64,000 nt of DNA from Sphingomonas sp. Leaf21 (GTDB lineage Bacteria; Pseudomonadota; Alphaproteobacteria; Sphingomonadales; Sphingomonadaceae), in the NCBI RefSeq assembly GCF_916858675.1, contig NZ_CAKASM010000008.1, positions 62,001 to 126,000 of the forward strand, given 5' to 3'. Position 1 is the stretch's first letter. Each line of letters starts with the position of its first letter. Below the pieces are notes generated by a model. The model was not told where the DNA came from. It searched no databases and was given only the letters and a program-made list of their open reading frames with translations. Shown here piece after piece: positions 7,350 through 15,481 of the stretch. Position numbers and translations under genes: made by a program.

Positions 7350-8387
7350 ATGGCCATTTGCTTTGTCGTTCTTACCCGAAAGGGCTACGCAGATATCAGG
7401 GTCTGTTACGACGGCTCCGTTCTGTATTATGGGGAGACTGGCGAAGCAGGTGAGCCGGGCGCGGAGATCGTATTGGAGGGCATCCAGTTTAATACTGAGC
7501 AAGTGCCGCCATTTACTAATAGCGCGTCAGTTATGATCGTCCACAATGATAAGATCGTTGATGGTATTCCGCCTACTCCGGGGCCAATCTACCACTACAC
7601 AAACATTCTTAGCGCAAAATCGATTGTTGAAAGCGGACAGCTAAGGTTGTCACCATTTGCAAAGGCTAATGACGACCGCGAGCGTCAGTCGTGGTGGTTT
7701 GACGTTGCCTGTAAGGACCATACGGCACCCGGATTAATGCCGATCGATTTAAGCTTAGAGCTTAGCAAAGTTTTGAAAGAACCTTGGTCTTTTGCATCTT
7801 TCTCTAAGGATACAATGCGTTGGGATGAAGAAGCCAAAGGTAAGCTTGACGCATCAGGTTGGAAACAGCCAAGCATGTGGGCGCATTATTCCCGCAGACA
7901 TCAAACCTTTGATGGTTCGTCGGGTAGTGGAGCGGTCCTTGTCTTTGATAGAAGAGAATTGCTGCATTCATTGGCGATTAAGTATGATAATCCCATTATC
8001 ATGGGGGATATCGTTTATTTTTCCGACAGTAATAGTCTTAATGTCAGAAGCGGCTTTGTCGTAAATTACGATGAGTACAATGCAACTGAGCTAAGTCTGT
8101 ATGCAGGCGCTCACCTTAAAGCGCATTGGCGAAGTCTATTTCTTACAAAGTACGATGGCTGGTCACATGAAGCCGAAACCAGACTGATGATAAATACGCC
8201 TCATGGGCAGGAGCGAAGCGCACCGATTATCCCAGCCTTGAAAGAGATTATAATCGGGGAGGGAGCAACTGAGAGCGAGGTCGAAGGAATGCGAACGGCT
8301 CTGAGTGGCATGGGCAGTTCGCAGCCGGTGACGATATCGCAAGCGCGCTGGCGGAACGGCCTACCTATCAAGCTGTCCTTGTCTTGA
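7350..8387 (+). CDS. DUF2971 family protein, element cargo
   Basis: 345 residues from the ATG at 7350. An N-terminal part (1-75) of no known family precedes a DUF2971-like domain that opens with IYHYTNILSAKSIVESGQLR (about 80-99), continues with ANDDRERQSWWF, and closes near residue 290 with the family's W.HEAETRLMI segment. Composition is markedly AT-richer than any other gene here, and it sits at the distal end of the element, the usual slot for recently acquired cargo. DUF2971 genes are often found in mobile elements; a toxin, effector or defence function is possible but cannot be read from sequence. Confidence 0.8.
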   Translation: MAICFVVLTRKGYADIRVCYDGSVLYYGETGEAGEPGAEIVLEGIQFNTEQVPPFTNSASVMIVHNDKIVDGIPPTPGPIYHYTNILSAKSIVESGQLRLSPFAKANDDRERQSWWFDVACKDHTAPGLMPIDLSLELSKVLKEPWSFASFSKDTMRWDEEAKGKLDASGWKQPSMWAHYSRRHQTFDGSSGSGAVLVFDRRELLHSLAIKYDNPIIMGDIVYFSDSNSLNVRSGFVVNYDEYNATELSLYAGAHLKAHWRSLFLTKYDGWSHEAETRLMINTPHGQERSAPIIPALKEIIIGEGATESEVEGMRTALSGMGSSQPVTISQARWRNGLPIKLSLS

Positions 8388-8401
8388 GGGGCTTGCCTCC
8401 G

Positions 8402-8413
8402 CTAGTACAAAGG
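8402..8413 (+). repeat. candidate integrase arm site, right copy
   Basis: Same 12 bp, CTAGTACAAAGG, as 1018-1029, in direct orientation and 70 bp inside attR. Confidence 0.5.
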
Positions 8414-8482
8414 GCTAATAGAACCGTCCCGACGCTCTTTCAGAAAACCGCGGAAATCCGCCATTCGTGGGGCTGATTAGAT

Positions 8483-8506
8483 ATTCCCCTCAGCTCCACC
8501 ACCCCG
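8483..8506 (+). repeat. attR (24-bp direct repeat)
   Basis: Exact copy of 938-961, i.e. the tRNA-Ala 3' end without the rest of the tRNA. It marks the right boundary of the element; the NUDIX gene begins 90 bp beyond. Confidence 0.9.
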
Positions 8507-8595
8507 ATCATCGACCATCACGCCGATGACATTTTCTCCCATCATCGATCCGCCCGCCGCTTGCCCGATCGCCCGCGCCGTGCGTTGACGCGAGG

Positions 8596-9354
8596 ATGAT
8601 CGCCGATCCCATTCCCGCCGCGACCGCGATCCTGATGCGCGACGGCGCGGATCGGGGCGCGCCTCCCGAAATCCTGATGATCGAGCGCGGGGCTTCGCTG
8701 GCCTTTCTTGGCGGCGCGATGGTCTTTCCGGGCGGGCGGGTCGATCCGGGCGACCATGCGATGGTCCCCGCCGACGCGGTCGATGCCGATGAAGTCGCCG
8801 CCCGCATCGCCGCCATTCGCGAAACGATCGAAGAGGTCGGACTCGCCGTCGCCTTCCTGCCCCGTCCCGATGACGCCACCATGGCGCAGTTGCGTATTGC
8901 GGTGGCGGCGGGGACGCCGTTCGCGGAGGCGCTGGCCTTCCATGGCTTGAAGCTCGACCTGACGGCGCTGACGCCCTTCGCGCGCTGGTGCCCTGAGCAT
9001 GTGCCCGTGCGCCGCTTCGACGCCCGCTTCTATCTGGCGGGAATGCCGCGCGAGGCATCCACCCCGATCATCGATGGCAACGAGACCGTGGGCGCGGGCT
9101 GGAGAACGGCGCAGGCATGGCTGGCAGCGGCGGATGATGGCGCGATCCGCATCATCCTTCCGACGCGCCGGACGCTGGAGCGACTGGCGCAGCATCCCGA
9201 CCTGGCATCCGCGCAGGCCGATGCCCGCGCCTGGCCGATCCGCCGCATCATTCCCTTTCAGGCGGAGCGCGACGGTGTGCCATCGATCTGTATCCCCGAC
9301 GATCTGGGCTATCCGATCACCGCAGAGCCGCTCGCCACGGCGCGCCGCGGCTGA
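8596..9354 (+). CDS. NUDIX hydrolase
   Basis: 252 residues. Starts MIADPIPAATAILMRDG and carries a NUDIX box in which GGRVDPGD is separated by an insertion from RETIEEVG (about residues 75-84), the arrangement seen in NUDT19/acyl-CoA diphosphatase-like members. Such enzymes hydrolyse nucleoside diphosphate-linked substrates; the actual substrate is not readable. Its stop overlaps the start of the next gene by one base (TGATG), so the two are probably co-transcribed. It is the first chromosomal gene beyond attR. Confidence 0.88.
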   Translation: MIADPIPAATAILMRDGADRGAPPEILMIERGASLAFLGGAMVFPGGRVDPGDHAMVPADAVDADEVAARIAAIRETIEEVGLAVAFLPRPDDATMAQLRIAVAAGTPFAEALAFHGLKLDLTALTPFARWCPEHVPVRRFDARFYLAGMPREASTPIIDGNETVGAGWRTAQAWLAAADDGAIRIILPTRRTLERLAQHPDLASAQADARAWPIRRIIPFQAERDGVPSICIPDDLGYPITAEPLATARRG

Positions 9355-10085
9355 TGCGCGTCCTGCGCCGATGGACGACCGTTCTGGTCGTGATCGCCGG
9401 TACGGCGATGCTGGCGCTGCTGCTCTGGGGTTGGGTGCGACAGCGGCCGCAGGACGTGCCCTGGGCGCCGCTCGACCTGGGGCAGCCTGTCGGGGTGTTC
9501 ACCGGGCGCAAGCTGACCGCGCTGACCCGGGATCGCGCCCAGTGCCTGATGCTGCTCGACCGCGCGGGGATCCGCTATACCGCCCTGCCCGCTCGTTCCG
9601 GCAACGGCGAGTGCGGCTATGACGACGCGGTGCGCTTCGGCACGGGCGGCGCGCGATCGATCGGCTATCGTCCGGCATCGCTTGGCGTGTCATGCCCGGT
9701 CGCGGCATCGCTGGCGCTATGGGAGTGGAACGATCTGCAACCCGCCGCCCGCGCGCTGCTGGGCGCGGAGGTGGTCGCGATCGACCATCTGGGCAGTTAC
9801 AATTGCCGCCGGATCAATGGACGAAGCTCGAGCGACTGGAGCGAACATGCCCGCGCCAATGCGGTCGATATCGCGGGATTCCGCCTCAGCGACGGGCGGC
9901 GGATCAGCGTCCTTCGCGACTGGCGCGACAAGGGGCCGGTCGGCCGGTTCCTTCATCAGGTGCGTGACGGGGCGTGCGCACTGTTCGCGACCACCCTCTC
10001 CCCCGACTATAACGCCGCGCATGCCGACCATTTCCACCTGGACCAGGCCTATCGCGGCCCGATGGGCTGGCGCGCCTGCCGATGA
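9354..10085 (+). CDS. Extensin-family protein
   Basis: 243 residues with an N-terminal membrane anchor or signal (TVLVVIAGTAMLALLLWGWV, about 9-28) followed by an extensin-like C domain: conserved Cys pairs around CLMLL, GECGYDD and VSCPVA, then SYNCRRINGR and the HARANAVDIAGF and ADHFHLD motifs that resemble a peptidase M15-like metal centre. Probably periplasmic or cell-envelope located; the biochemical role in bacteria is not established. Overlaps the NUDIX gene by one base. Confidence 0.9.
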   Translation: MRVLRRWTTVLVVIAGTAMLALLLWGWVRQRPQDVPWAPLDLGQPVGVFTGRKLTALTRDRAQCLMLLDRAGIRYTALPARSGNGECGYDDAVRFGTGGARSIGYRPASLGVSCPVAASLALWEWNDLQPAARALLGAEVVAIDHLGSYNCRRINGRSSSDWSEHARANAVDIAGFRLSDGRRISVLRDWRDKGPVGRFLHQVRDGACALFATTLSPDYNAAHADHFHLDQAYRGPMGWRACR

Positions 10086-10104
10086 CCGGCGCGCCGCCCG
10101 GCGG

Positions 10105-10680
10105 TCAGTTGGCCAGCGACGTGCCGTTCGTGTCCACCTTTTCCACCCAGTGCGGGAAGAAGGCAGGCTGACGGCTCGACCAGCCCGCAGCGGTGGCGGC
10201 CGCCTCGCTGATCGACTGGAGCAGCTTGCGACGCAGCTCGGGGTGGAGATGCGGCAAGGCCGCAGCGGCGCAGAAGACAGACGGCAACCATGGCCGAACC
10301 TCGGCACCGACCAGCCGCTCATAGAGGAAGCGGAACGCCGAAAAGCTCGTCAGCCGCCCCTGCCCCAGGTCGAACGCCGCGATCGTCACGAAGGGGGCCA
10401 TGAAGGGCTCGAGCGATTCCAGCCCGCTGTCGACCGGAATCAGGTGCCGGATCTCGGGAAGATTACGATAGAGCCGCGCCTGGGCCCGGATGCTGGCCGC
10501 CTCCACCACGTCGCGGGACCAGCGCGTCATCGCATCCTCGCGGTCCAGGCCGATGTCCAGCGAGCGCCGGATATAGCGCTGCGTCGCCGCCGCGAACCCG
10601 GCGAACTCCTTCATCTCGGCCAGCGTCATCGTGCCTTCGGCCGGTCTGTTCCTCGATCCCATATCCTTCACCCCGCCCAT
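10105..10680 (-). CDS. Hypothetical protein
   Basis: 191 residues from the ATG at 10680; an ATG at 10662 (with AAGGA close upstream) is an alternative, and a longer frame to 10764 is less likely. The protein is helical, with no signal peptide, membrane helix or motif I recognise. It is convergent with the extensin-family gene. Confidence 0.6.
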   Translation of the reverse strand: MGGVKDMGSRNRPAEGTMTLAEMKEFAGFAAATQRYIRRSLDIGLDREDAMTRWSRDVVEAASIRAQARLYRNLPEIRHLIPVDSGLESLEPFMAPFVTIAAFDLGQGRLTSFSAFRFLYERLVGAEVRPWLPSVFCAAAALPHLHPELRRKLLQSISEAAATAAGWSSRQPAFFPHWVEKVDTNGTSLAN

Positions 10681-10929
10681 CGAAACCACCCGGACATCAT
10701 GCGCCTGTCTGGTTAACGCAATGCTGAACGGGCCGGGAGCAGACGACCATGAAATGCGCCGCACCGCAACATTGATTGCGACGAACGGTGCATGGCGCCC
10801 ACAAATTTCCGGAACGACGGGAACACTCGACCGAATAGTTCAAAACGCGGCAAGCCGGTTTCGCCCGGTCGACGCGCGTCTGCCGCAAGTCCGGGCGGCG
10901 CGCGTTCGGCGCCCGCCCGGACATGGGGA

Positions 10930-11205
10930 TCAGCGATCCTCTTCGGTATAGCCCGAAGACTCCGCGGGACCGTCGCGGCCCGGCTGGGTGATGGAGGGCG
11001 GGTCGCTCGCATCCATCGACTCGTCCAGGCTTTCGTCGAGTTGCGCGTCGACATCCTCGGGGTTCCTGGCGAGGTCGGCGGCGATATCCGGATCCTGCCC
11101 GGCGCCCTGTTCGGGCGGGGTCGGGCGGTTGCCCTGTTCGGCCTGTTCGCCGCCCGGCGCCACCGAAACGCTGTCCAGCGCGCGGTCGTCGATGCTGTCG
11201 TTCAT
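10930..11205 (-). CDS. Small acidic hypothetical protein
   Basis: 91 residues, very rich in Asp, Glu, Pro, Gln and Ser and almost without hydrophobic segments, so probably intrinsically disordered. GGGGAAGTGAC lies upstream of the ATG. It is downstream of the transglutaminase-like gene on the same strand, about 65 bp away. No family recognised. Confidence 0.6.
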   Translation of the reverse strand: MNDSIDDRALDSVSVAPGGEQAEQGNRPTPPEQGAGQDPDIAADLARNPEDVDAQLDESLDESMDASDPPSITQPGRDGPAESSGYTEEDR

Positions 11206-11270
11206 GTCACTTCCCCATCACGAGTGGACCGGGTCAACGAGCCAGCGAGCGCAACCGTTCCTGCCGCGCC

Positions 11271-12050
11271 TCAGTCCAGCCGACGCACACGGACCCGCTG
11301 GTCGCAAAGCTGTGCCTCGCCGAAGACGGTCATGAAGGCGATATCGGTCGCGTCGCGTCCGACGCAGACCCGAGCGATCTCATCGGCGCGCGCCATGCCG
11401 GTCGCGTCGACCAGATGCCAGCTTCCCTCCAGCCACAGTTCCGCCACCGCATGGAAATCGGGTGGATCGACACCCGGCGCATAGGCGGAGACGCAGCGGG
11501 CCGGAATCTCCGCCGCACGCGCCAGCGCGACGAGCAGATGGGCATAGTCGCGACAGACCCCGCTACGCAGCCCGAACGTATCGAGCGCGGTCGTGACCCC
11601 GCTGGAACTGCCCGAGCGATAGTCGAGCCGGGTCGCGACCCAGTCGATCAACGCCGCCGCCATCGCGCCGCCCGACAGTCCGCCAAAGCGCTTGCGCACG
11701 AACCCTTCCAGCCGGTCGGACTCGCAATAGCGGCTGGGCAGCAGATAGGGGATCAGGTCGCCGGTCAACGCCCGCGCCGGGGTCGCCCGCATCCCGTCCA
11801 GCCGCAGCACCGGCCGCTCGATCGCCACGACCGCCTCGTACCGGGCGATCAAAGCATGGTCCGCGCGGACCCAGCAACGCTGGCCGATCCCGTCCTCGCC
11901 GGGCACGGCGGTCATGCCATGGTCGGACCATATGGTCAGCGACTGGTGCTCCAGCCGCTGGTCGGCCATCGCGGCGACCTCGATCTGGAGCAGGATATCC
12001 GCCGGTTCACGCAGGCCATAGTCCAGTGTCACGTCGATCGACAGGCGCAT
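11271..12050 (-). CDS. Transglutaminase-like family protein
   Basis: 259 residues. The N-terminal beta-rich domain (1-100) is typical of bacterial transglutaminase-like proteins; the core holds the catalytic triad Cys in GVCRDYAHL (about 172), His in DFHAVAELW (about 204) and Asp in VDATG (about 219). The enzymes of this fold act as proteases or amidases more often than cross-linkers; the substrate is unknown. No signal peptide. GAGGATAA upstream of the ATG supports the start. Confidence 0.9.
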   Translation of the reverse strand: MRLSIDVTLDYGLREPADILLQIEVAAMADQRLEHQSLTIWSDHGMTAVPGEDGIGQRCWVRADHALIARYEAVVAIERPVLRLDGMRATPARALTGDLIPYLLPSRYCESDRLEGFVRKRFGGLSGGAMAAALIDWVATRLDYRSGSSSGVTTALDTFGLRSGVCRDYAHLLVALARAAEIPARCVSAYAPGVDPPDFHAVAELWLEGSWHLVDATGMARADEIARVCVGRDATDIAFMTVFGEAQLCDQRVRVRRLD

Positions 12051-12071
12051 CGCCGATTATCCTCTGCCAGC

Positions 12072-12104
12072 AAAAAGGGCCCGGCGGACGCTCCGCCAGG
12101 CCCC
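12072..12104 (-). terminator. Rho-independent terminator of the Bax-inhibitor-1 gene
   Basis: On the minus strand, GGGGCCTGGCGGA pairs with TCCGCCGGGCCC around a short loop and is followed by TTTTT, 26 bp after the stop codon of the gene at 12130. Confidence 0.85.
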
Positions 12105-12129
12105 ATTGTCTCAACCCGCGGGCCGAGGA

Positions 12130-12876
12130 TTAGTCGCGGCTGGAACCCGTCAGCCGCAAGATGAACATGAACATGTTGATGAAGTCGAGATACAGGCTCA
12201 ACGCCGACATGATGACGACACGGTCCTGCATCGAGGTGCCACGCACCTCGTAATACATCGACTTGGTCCGCTGCGTGTCATAGGCGGTGAGCCCTGCGAA
12301 CAGCAGCACGCCGATGAAGCTAATGACCAGGCCCATCGTGCCCGACTGCAGGAAGATGTTGATCACGCTCGCCACGATCAGGCCGACCAGGCCGATGATC
12401 AGGAAGGTGCCGAACGCCGACAGGTCGCGCTTGGTGGTGTAGCCATAAAGGCTCAGCGCCGCGAAGCCTGCCGCCGTCGCGAAGAAGGCGCCGGCGATCG
12501 AACCGCCGCTATAGACCAGGAAGATGGTCGAGAGCGACAGGCCCATGACGACCGCGAACGCCCAGAAGAGCAGCTGCATCGTCGAGGTCTTCATGCGGGT
12601 CACGCCCATGCTGAGCGCGAACACGAAGCCGAGCGGCGCGAACATGATGACGTAGCGAAGCGCGCCGCCGTTCAGGAAGACCTGCGCGGCCATGCTGTCC
12701 CGCCCGCCCCATGCGAAGAGCAGCGCGACGATACCCGTCAGCAGCACGCCCGACGTCATGTAGTTGTAGACGGACAGCATGTACGAACGCAGACCCGCAT
12801 CATAGGCGGTCGAGCCCGTGTTGGCCGTGGTTCCGAACGGCGCGGCGCTCGGCCGTGGATCAGACCAGTTTGCCAT
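12130..12876 (-). CDS. Bax inhibitor-1/YccA family membrane protein
   Basis: 248 residues with a polar N-terminus (1-38) and seven hydrophobic segments, beginning YMTSGVLLTGIVALLFAWGG. The C-terminal segment with GLTAYDTQRTKSMYYEV and ALSLYLDFINMFMFILRL is the family signature. Members are inner-membrane proteins proposed to leak protons or calcium and to interact with FtsH (YccA). Monocistronic, ending in a strong terminator. Confidence 0.93.
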   Translation of the reverse strand: MANWSDPRPSAAPFGTTANTGSTAYDAGLRSYMLSVYNYMTSGVLLTGIVALLFAWGGRDSMAAQVFLNGGALRYVIMFAPLGFVFALSMGVTRMKTSTMQLLFWAFAVVMGLSLSTIFLVYSGGSIAGAFFATAAGFAALSLYGYTTKRDLSAFGTFLIIGLVGLIVASVINIFLQSGTMGLVISFIGVLLFAGLTAYDTQRTKSMYYEVRGTSMQDRVVIMSALSLYLDFINMFMFILRLTGSSRD

Positions 12877-12999
12877 GGTGAACTATTGCTCCTTTGCCCG
12901 GCCAGATGCCGGTTGGTGGAAATATCGCTCTCTCCGCGACGCTTTTCAAGCGGCAGTGGTTCCCGTCGCGCCTGCAGAATGCGATAGACATGTTTTGTC

Positions 13000-13551
13000 A
13001 TGCTCCGCCTGTTCGTCGCCCTGCGCCCGCCGCCCGCCATTCGCGATCTGTTGGCCGATACGATGGACGGCGTGCCGCAGGCGCGATGGCAGGATGACGA
13101 ACAGCTTCATCTGACGCTGCGCTTCATCGGGGAGGTCGATCGCCCGGTGGCCGAGGACATCGCCGCCGCGCTGGGCCAGGTCCATGCCCCCGCCCCGGTG
13201 GTGCGGATCGCGGGCGTCGGCGCATTCGACCATCGCGGGCGCGTCGATACGCTCTGGGCCGGGGTCGCGCCGCAGGAGGCGCTCGCGCATCTGCATCGCA
13301 AGGTGGATCAGGCCTGTGTCCGCGCCGGGCTGCCGCCCGAATCGCGCGCCTATCGTCCGCACGTCACACTCGCGCGTCTGCCGCGCTCGGCGGGCGCCGC
13401 ACCCGAGATCGCGGACTGGCGCGCGGTTCATGCCGGGCTGTCCAGCACGCCGTTCGCCATGACGCATATTCTGCTCTATCAAAGTCACCTGGGGCATGGC
13501 GGCGCATCCTATGAACCGGTGATGCGTTGGCCGCTCGATACCGGCGGATGA
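13000..13551 (+). CDS. thpR: RNA 2',3'-cyclic phosphodiesterase
   Basis: 183 residues, the usual LigT/ThpR length. Two HxTx catalytic motifs are visible: HLTL (about residues 43-46) and HVTL (about 126-129). The start MLRLFVALRPPP is the standard family N-terminus. The enzyme hydrolyses RNA 2',3'-cyclic phosphates. The superoxide dismutase gene follows in the same direction after about 40 bp. Confidence 0.93.
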   Translation: MLRLFVALRPPPAIRDLLADTMDGVPQARWQDDEQLHLTLRFIGEVDRPVAEDIAAALGQVHAPAPVVRIAGVGAFDHRGRVDTLWAGVAPQEALAHLHRKVDQACVRAGLPPESRAYRPHVTLARLPRSAGAAPEIADWRAVHAGLSSTPFAMTHILLYQSHLGHGGASYEPVMRWPLDTGG

Positions 13552-13594
13552 CATGCCGGACCTATTCATCTCGTTCCACCAGGGAGTTTCCGAC

Positions 13595-14131
13595 ATGAAA
13601 TATCTCGCTCTGATGACCGCCGGCATCGTCACGCTGGGGCTTGCCGCCTGCGACCAGACCAAGATGGAAACCGGCTCCCCGGTCCCCGGCGGGCCCAGCG
13701 CGACCGCCAGCCTGCGCACCGCGACCGGCACCGATGCGGGCCGCGCGACCGCGACCGAGGTGGCTGGCGGCCTGCGCATCACGCTCGACGCGATGAACGT
13801 GCCTGCGGGGATGCACGGCGTGCATATTCACACGGTCGGCCGCTGCGACGCGCCCGACTTCACCACGGCGGGCGGCCACTGGAACCCGACCCAGCGCCAG
13901 CATGGCAGCATGAACCCGCAGGGGCCGCATGAGGGCGACATGCCCAACATGACGGTCGGGAATGACGGTCGCGGAACGCTCGGCGTCGTGCTGCCGGGCG
14001 CGACGATGGCGGGGCTGCTCGACGCCGACGGCTCGGCGATCATCATCCACGCCGGTGCCGACGACCTGAAGACCGACCCCAGCGGCAACAGCGGCGGCCG
14101 CATCGCCTGCGGCGTGTTCCAGGCCAACTGA
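13595..14131 (+). CDS. sodC: Cu/Zn superoxide dismutase, lipoprotein
   Basis: 178 residues. The signal peptide ends in lipobox LAAC (Cys19), so the mature protein is probably lipid-anchored. Metal ligands are visible in GVHIHTVG, GGHWNP, PHEGDMPN and IIIHAGADD, with the conserved GNSGGRIACGV ending and a disulfide Cys pair. It converts superoxide to peroxide and oxygen in the periplasm. ATG 13595 is preferred over 13553 because GGGAG precedes it and it gives a proper signal peptide. Confidence 0.93.
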   Translation: MKYLALMTAGIVTLGLAACDQTKMETGSPVPGGPSATASLRTATGTDAGRATATEVAGGLRITLDAMNVPAGMHGVHIHTVGRCDAPDFTTAGGHWNPTQRQHGSMNPQGPHEGDMPNMTVGNDGRGTLGVVLPGATMAGLLDADGSAIIIHAGADDLKTDPSGNSGGRIACGVFQAN

Positions 14132-14138
14132 CGCCCCC

Positions 14139-14168
14139 GCCCCGCCGTCACGCGACGGCGGGGCCTTT
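14139..14168 (+). terminator. Terminator after sodC
   Basis: GCCCCGCCGTC (14139-14149) pairs perfectly with GACGGCGGGGC (14154-14164) around ACGC, followed by CTTT. Confidence 0.75.
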
Positions 14169-14184
14169 CCGTTCCGGAGCATCG

Positions 14185-14847
14185 ATGACCACAGCCCTGC
14201 CGAGCCGCGCCTTTGGCGGCTTCCTGTTCGACATGGACGGAACGATCCTGAGTTCGATCGCCTCCGCCGAGCGTGCCTGGAGCCGCTGGGCGGAGCGCCA
14301 CGGCCTCGATGTCGAAGCGTTCCTGCCGACGATCCACGGTGTCCAGTCGGTCGAGACGATCCGGCGGCTGAACCTGCCCGGTGTCGATCCCGTCGCGGAG
14401 GCGCACGCGCTGACCGAGGCGGAAATGCTCGATGTCGACGATGTGGTGCCGATCGGCGGCGCGGCGGCGTTCCTCGCGGCGCTACCGGCGGATCGCTGGG
14501 CGATCGTGACCTCGGCACCGAGACGGCTGGCGGAAGTGCGGCTGAAGGCGGCGGGCCTGCCGCTGCCCGGTGTGTTCGTAACGGCCGAGGATGCGGAGCG
14601 CAGCAAGCCCGCGCCCGACGGCTTCCTGCTGGGTGCGAAGCGGCTGGGCATCGCGCCGCAGGACTGCCTGGCGTTCGAGGATGCCCCGGCTGGGATCGCG
14701 GCGGCGAATGCGGCGGGAATGCCGGTGGTGGTGATTACCGAGACGCATCGCGGAACGATGGATACCCCCCATGCGACCGTGAAAGACTATCGCGATCTGG
14801 CCGTGGAATGGGACGGCGCGAATTTGCGGCTGGAGCACCGGGTTTAA
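14185..14847 (+). CDS. HAD-superfamily phosphatase (beta-phosphoglucomutase-like)
   Basis: 220 residues with all HAD motifs: nucleophile in FDMDGT (about 14-19), VTSAP, Lys in RSKPAPDGFL, and FEDAPAGI. A helical cap domain lies between motifs I and II, as in subfamily IA sugar-phosphate phosphatases and beta-phosphoglucomutases. Most likely a sugar phosphatase; substrate unknown. Just downstream of the sodC terminator. Confidence 0.9.
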   Translation: MTTALPSRAFGGFLFDMDGTILSSIASAERAWSRWAERHGLDVEAFLPTIHGVQSVETIRRLNLPGVDPVAEAHALTEAEMLDVDDVVPIGGAAAFLAALPADRWAIVTSAPRRLAEVRLKAAGLPLPGVFVTAEDAERSKPAPDGFLLGAKRLGIAPQDCLAFEDAPAGIAAANAAGMPVVVITETHRGTMDTPHATVKDYRDLAVEWDGANLRLEHRV

Positions 14848-14856
14848 GCACTTGCC

Positions 14857-15101
14857 ACCCCGGCTAAGGCCGGGGTCGAGTTGCGTCGCATTCCCGAGGG
14901 CGCCGGTTCTCTGCCTCCGACGCGGCGGATCACCGCCATCGCACGCCAGTAGAAACTGGGACCCGGCCTTCGCCGGGGAACGGCAGGGGGAAAAGGTCGC
15001 CCTTCCCCTCAACCTCCGTTCAGCCTGAGCGAAGTCGAAGGCCGAGGGATTCCGGACAATGGTTCGGGGCGTGCTCTTTGACTTCGCTCAGCGCGAACGG
15101 A
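14857..15101. repeat. REP-type and GACTTCGCTCAG-type dispersed repeats
   Basis: The 278-bp gap between the HAD gene and sufA holds an inverted pair of CCCCGGC-GCCGGGG hairpins (14857-14876 and 14961-14978; REPIN-like) and two copies of a second family, CAGCCTGAGCGAAGTCGAAGG at 15020-15040 and an inverted one at about 15079-15100. Both families recur elsewhere in the window. No gene. Confidence 0.75.
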
Positions 15102-15125
15102 ATGGAGAAGCGGGCAACCGCCCCC

Positions 15126-15479
15126 TCAAACCGTAAAGCTCTCCCCGCACCCGCACGCACCCTTGGCGTTGGGATTCTGGAAGACGAACCCAGCGGTGAA
15201 GTCGTCCTCAACCCAGTTCATCGTCGATCCGATCAGGTACAGGATCGACCCGCCATCGACGAACAGGGTTCCACCCGGCGTATCGATCTTCTCGTCGAAC
15301 GCCTTGGCCTCGGTGACGTAGTCCACCGAATAGGCGAGGCCCGAACAGCCCCGGCGCGGGGTCGACAGCTTGACCCCGATCGCCCCTTCCGGCGCGCGCG
15401 CCATCAGGTCGGCGATCCGCGCCTCGGCGGAGGGCGTCAGGTTCAGCGCGGCGGGACGGGCCCGCAAAGTGGTCGCCAT
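15126..15479 (-). CDS. sufA: A-type iron-sulfur carrier SufA (HesB/IscA family)
   Basis: 117 residues. The three metal-binding Cys residues are present, one in RRGCSGLAY and two in the C-terminal GACGCGESF. A-type carriers receive Fe-S clusters from SufBCD and pass them to client proteins. Last gene of the suf operon; it follows sufT with about 2 bp between stop and start. ATG 15479 was chosen over the overlapping GTG at 15485. Confidence 0.93.
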   Translation of the reverse strand: MATTLRARPAALNLTPSAEARIADLMARAPEGAIGVKLSTPRRGCSGLAYSVDYVTEAKAFDEKIDTPGGTLFVDGGSILYLIGSTMNWVEDDFTAGFVFQNPNAKGACGCGESFTV

Positions 15480-15481
15480 GG

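Larger units (their letters stand above)
938..8506. mobile_element. 7.5 kb integrative element in tRNA-Ala
   Basis: The ends are a perfect 24-bp direct repeat at 938-961 and 8483-8506. A tyrosine integrase reads inward just inside the left end; a serine resolvase, four unknown genes and a DUF2971 gene fill the rest. Codon use includes many CTA, TTA and ATA codons, and the DNA is visibly less GC-rich than the flanks, especially at 7350-8387. No terminase, capsid, relaxase or replication gene is recognised, so it could be a satellite-like island, a mobilisable element or a degenerate prophage. Flanking genes are ordinary chromosomal ones. Confidence 0.88.
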
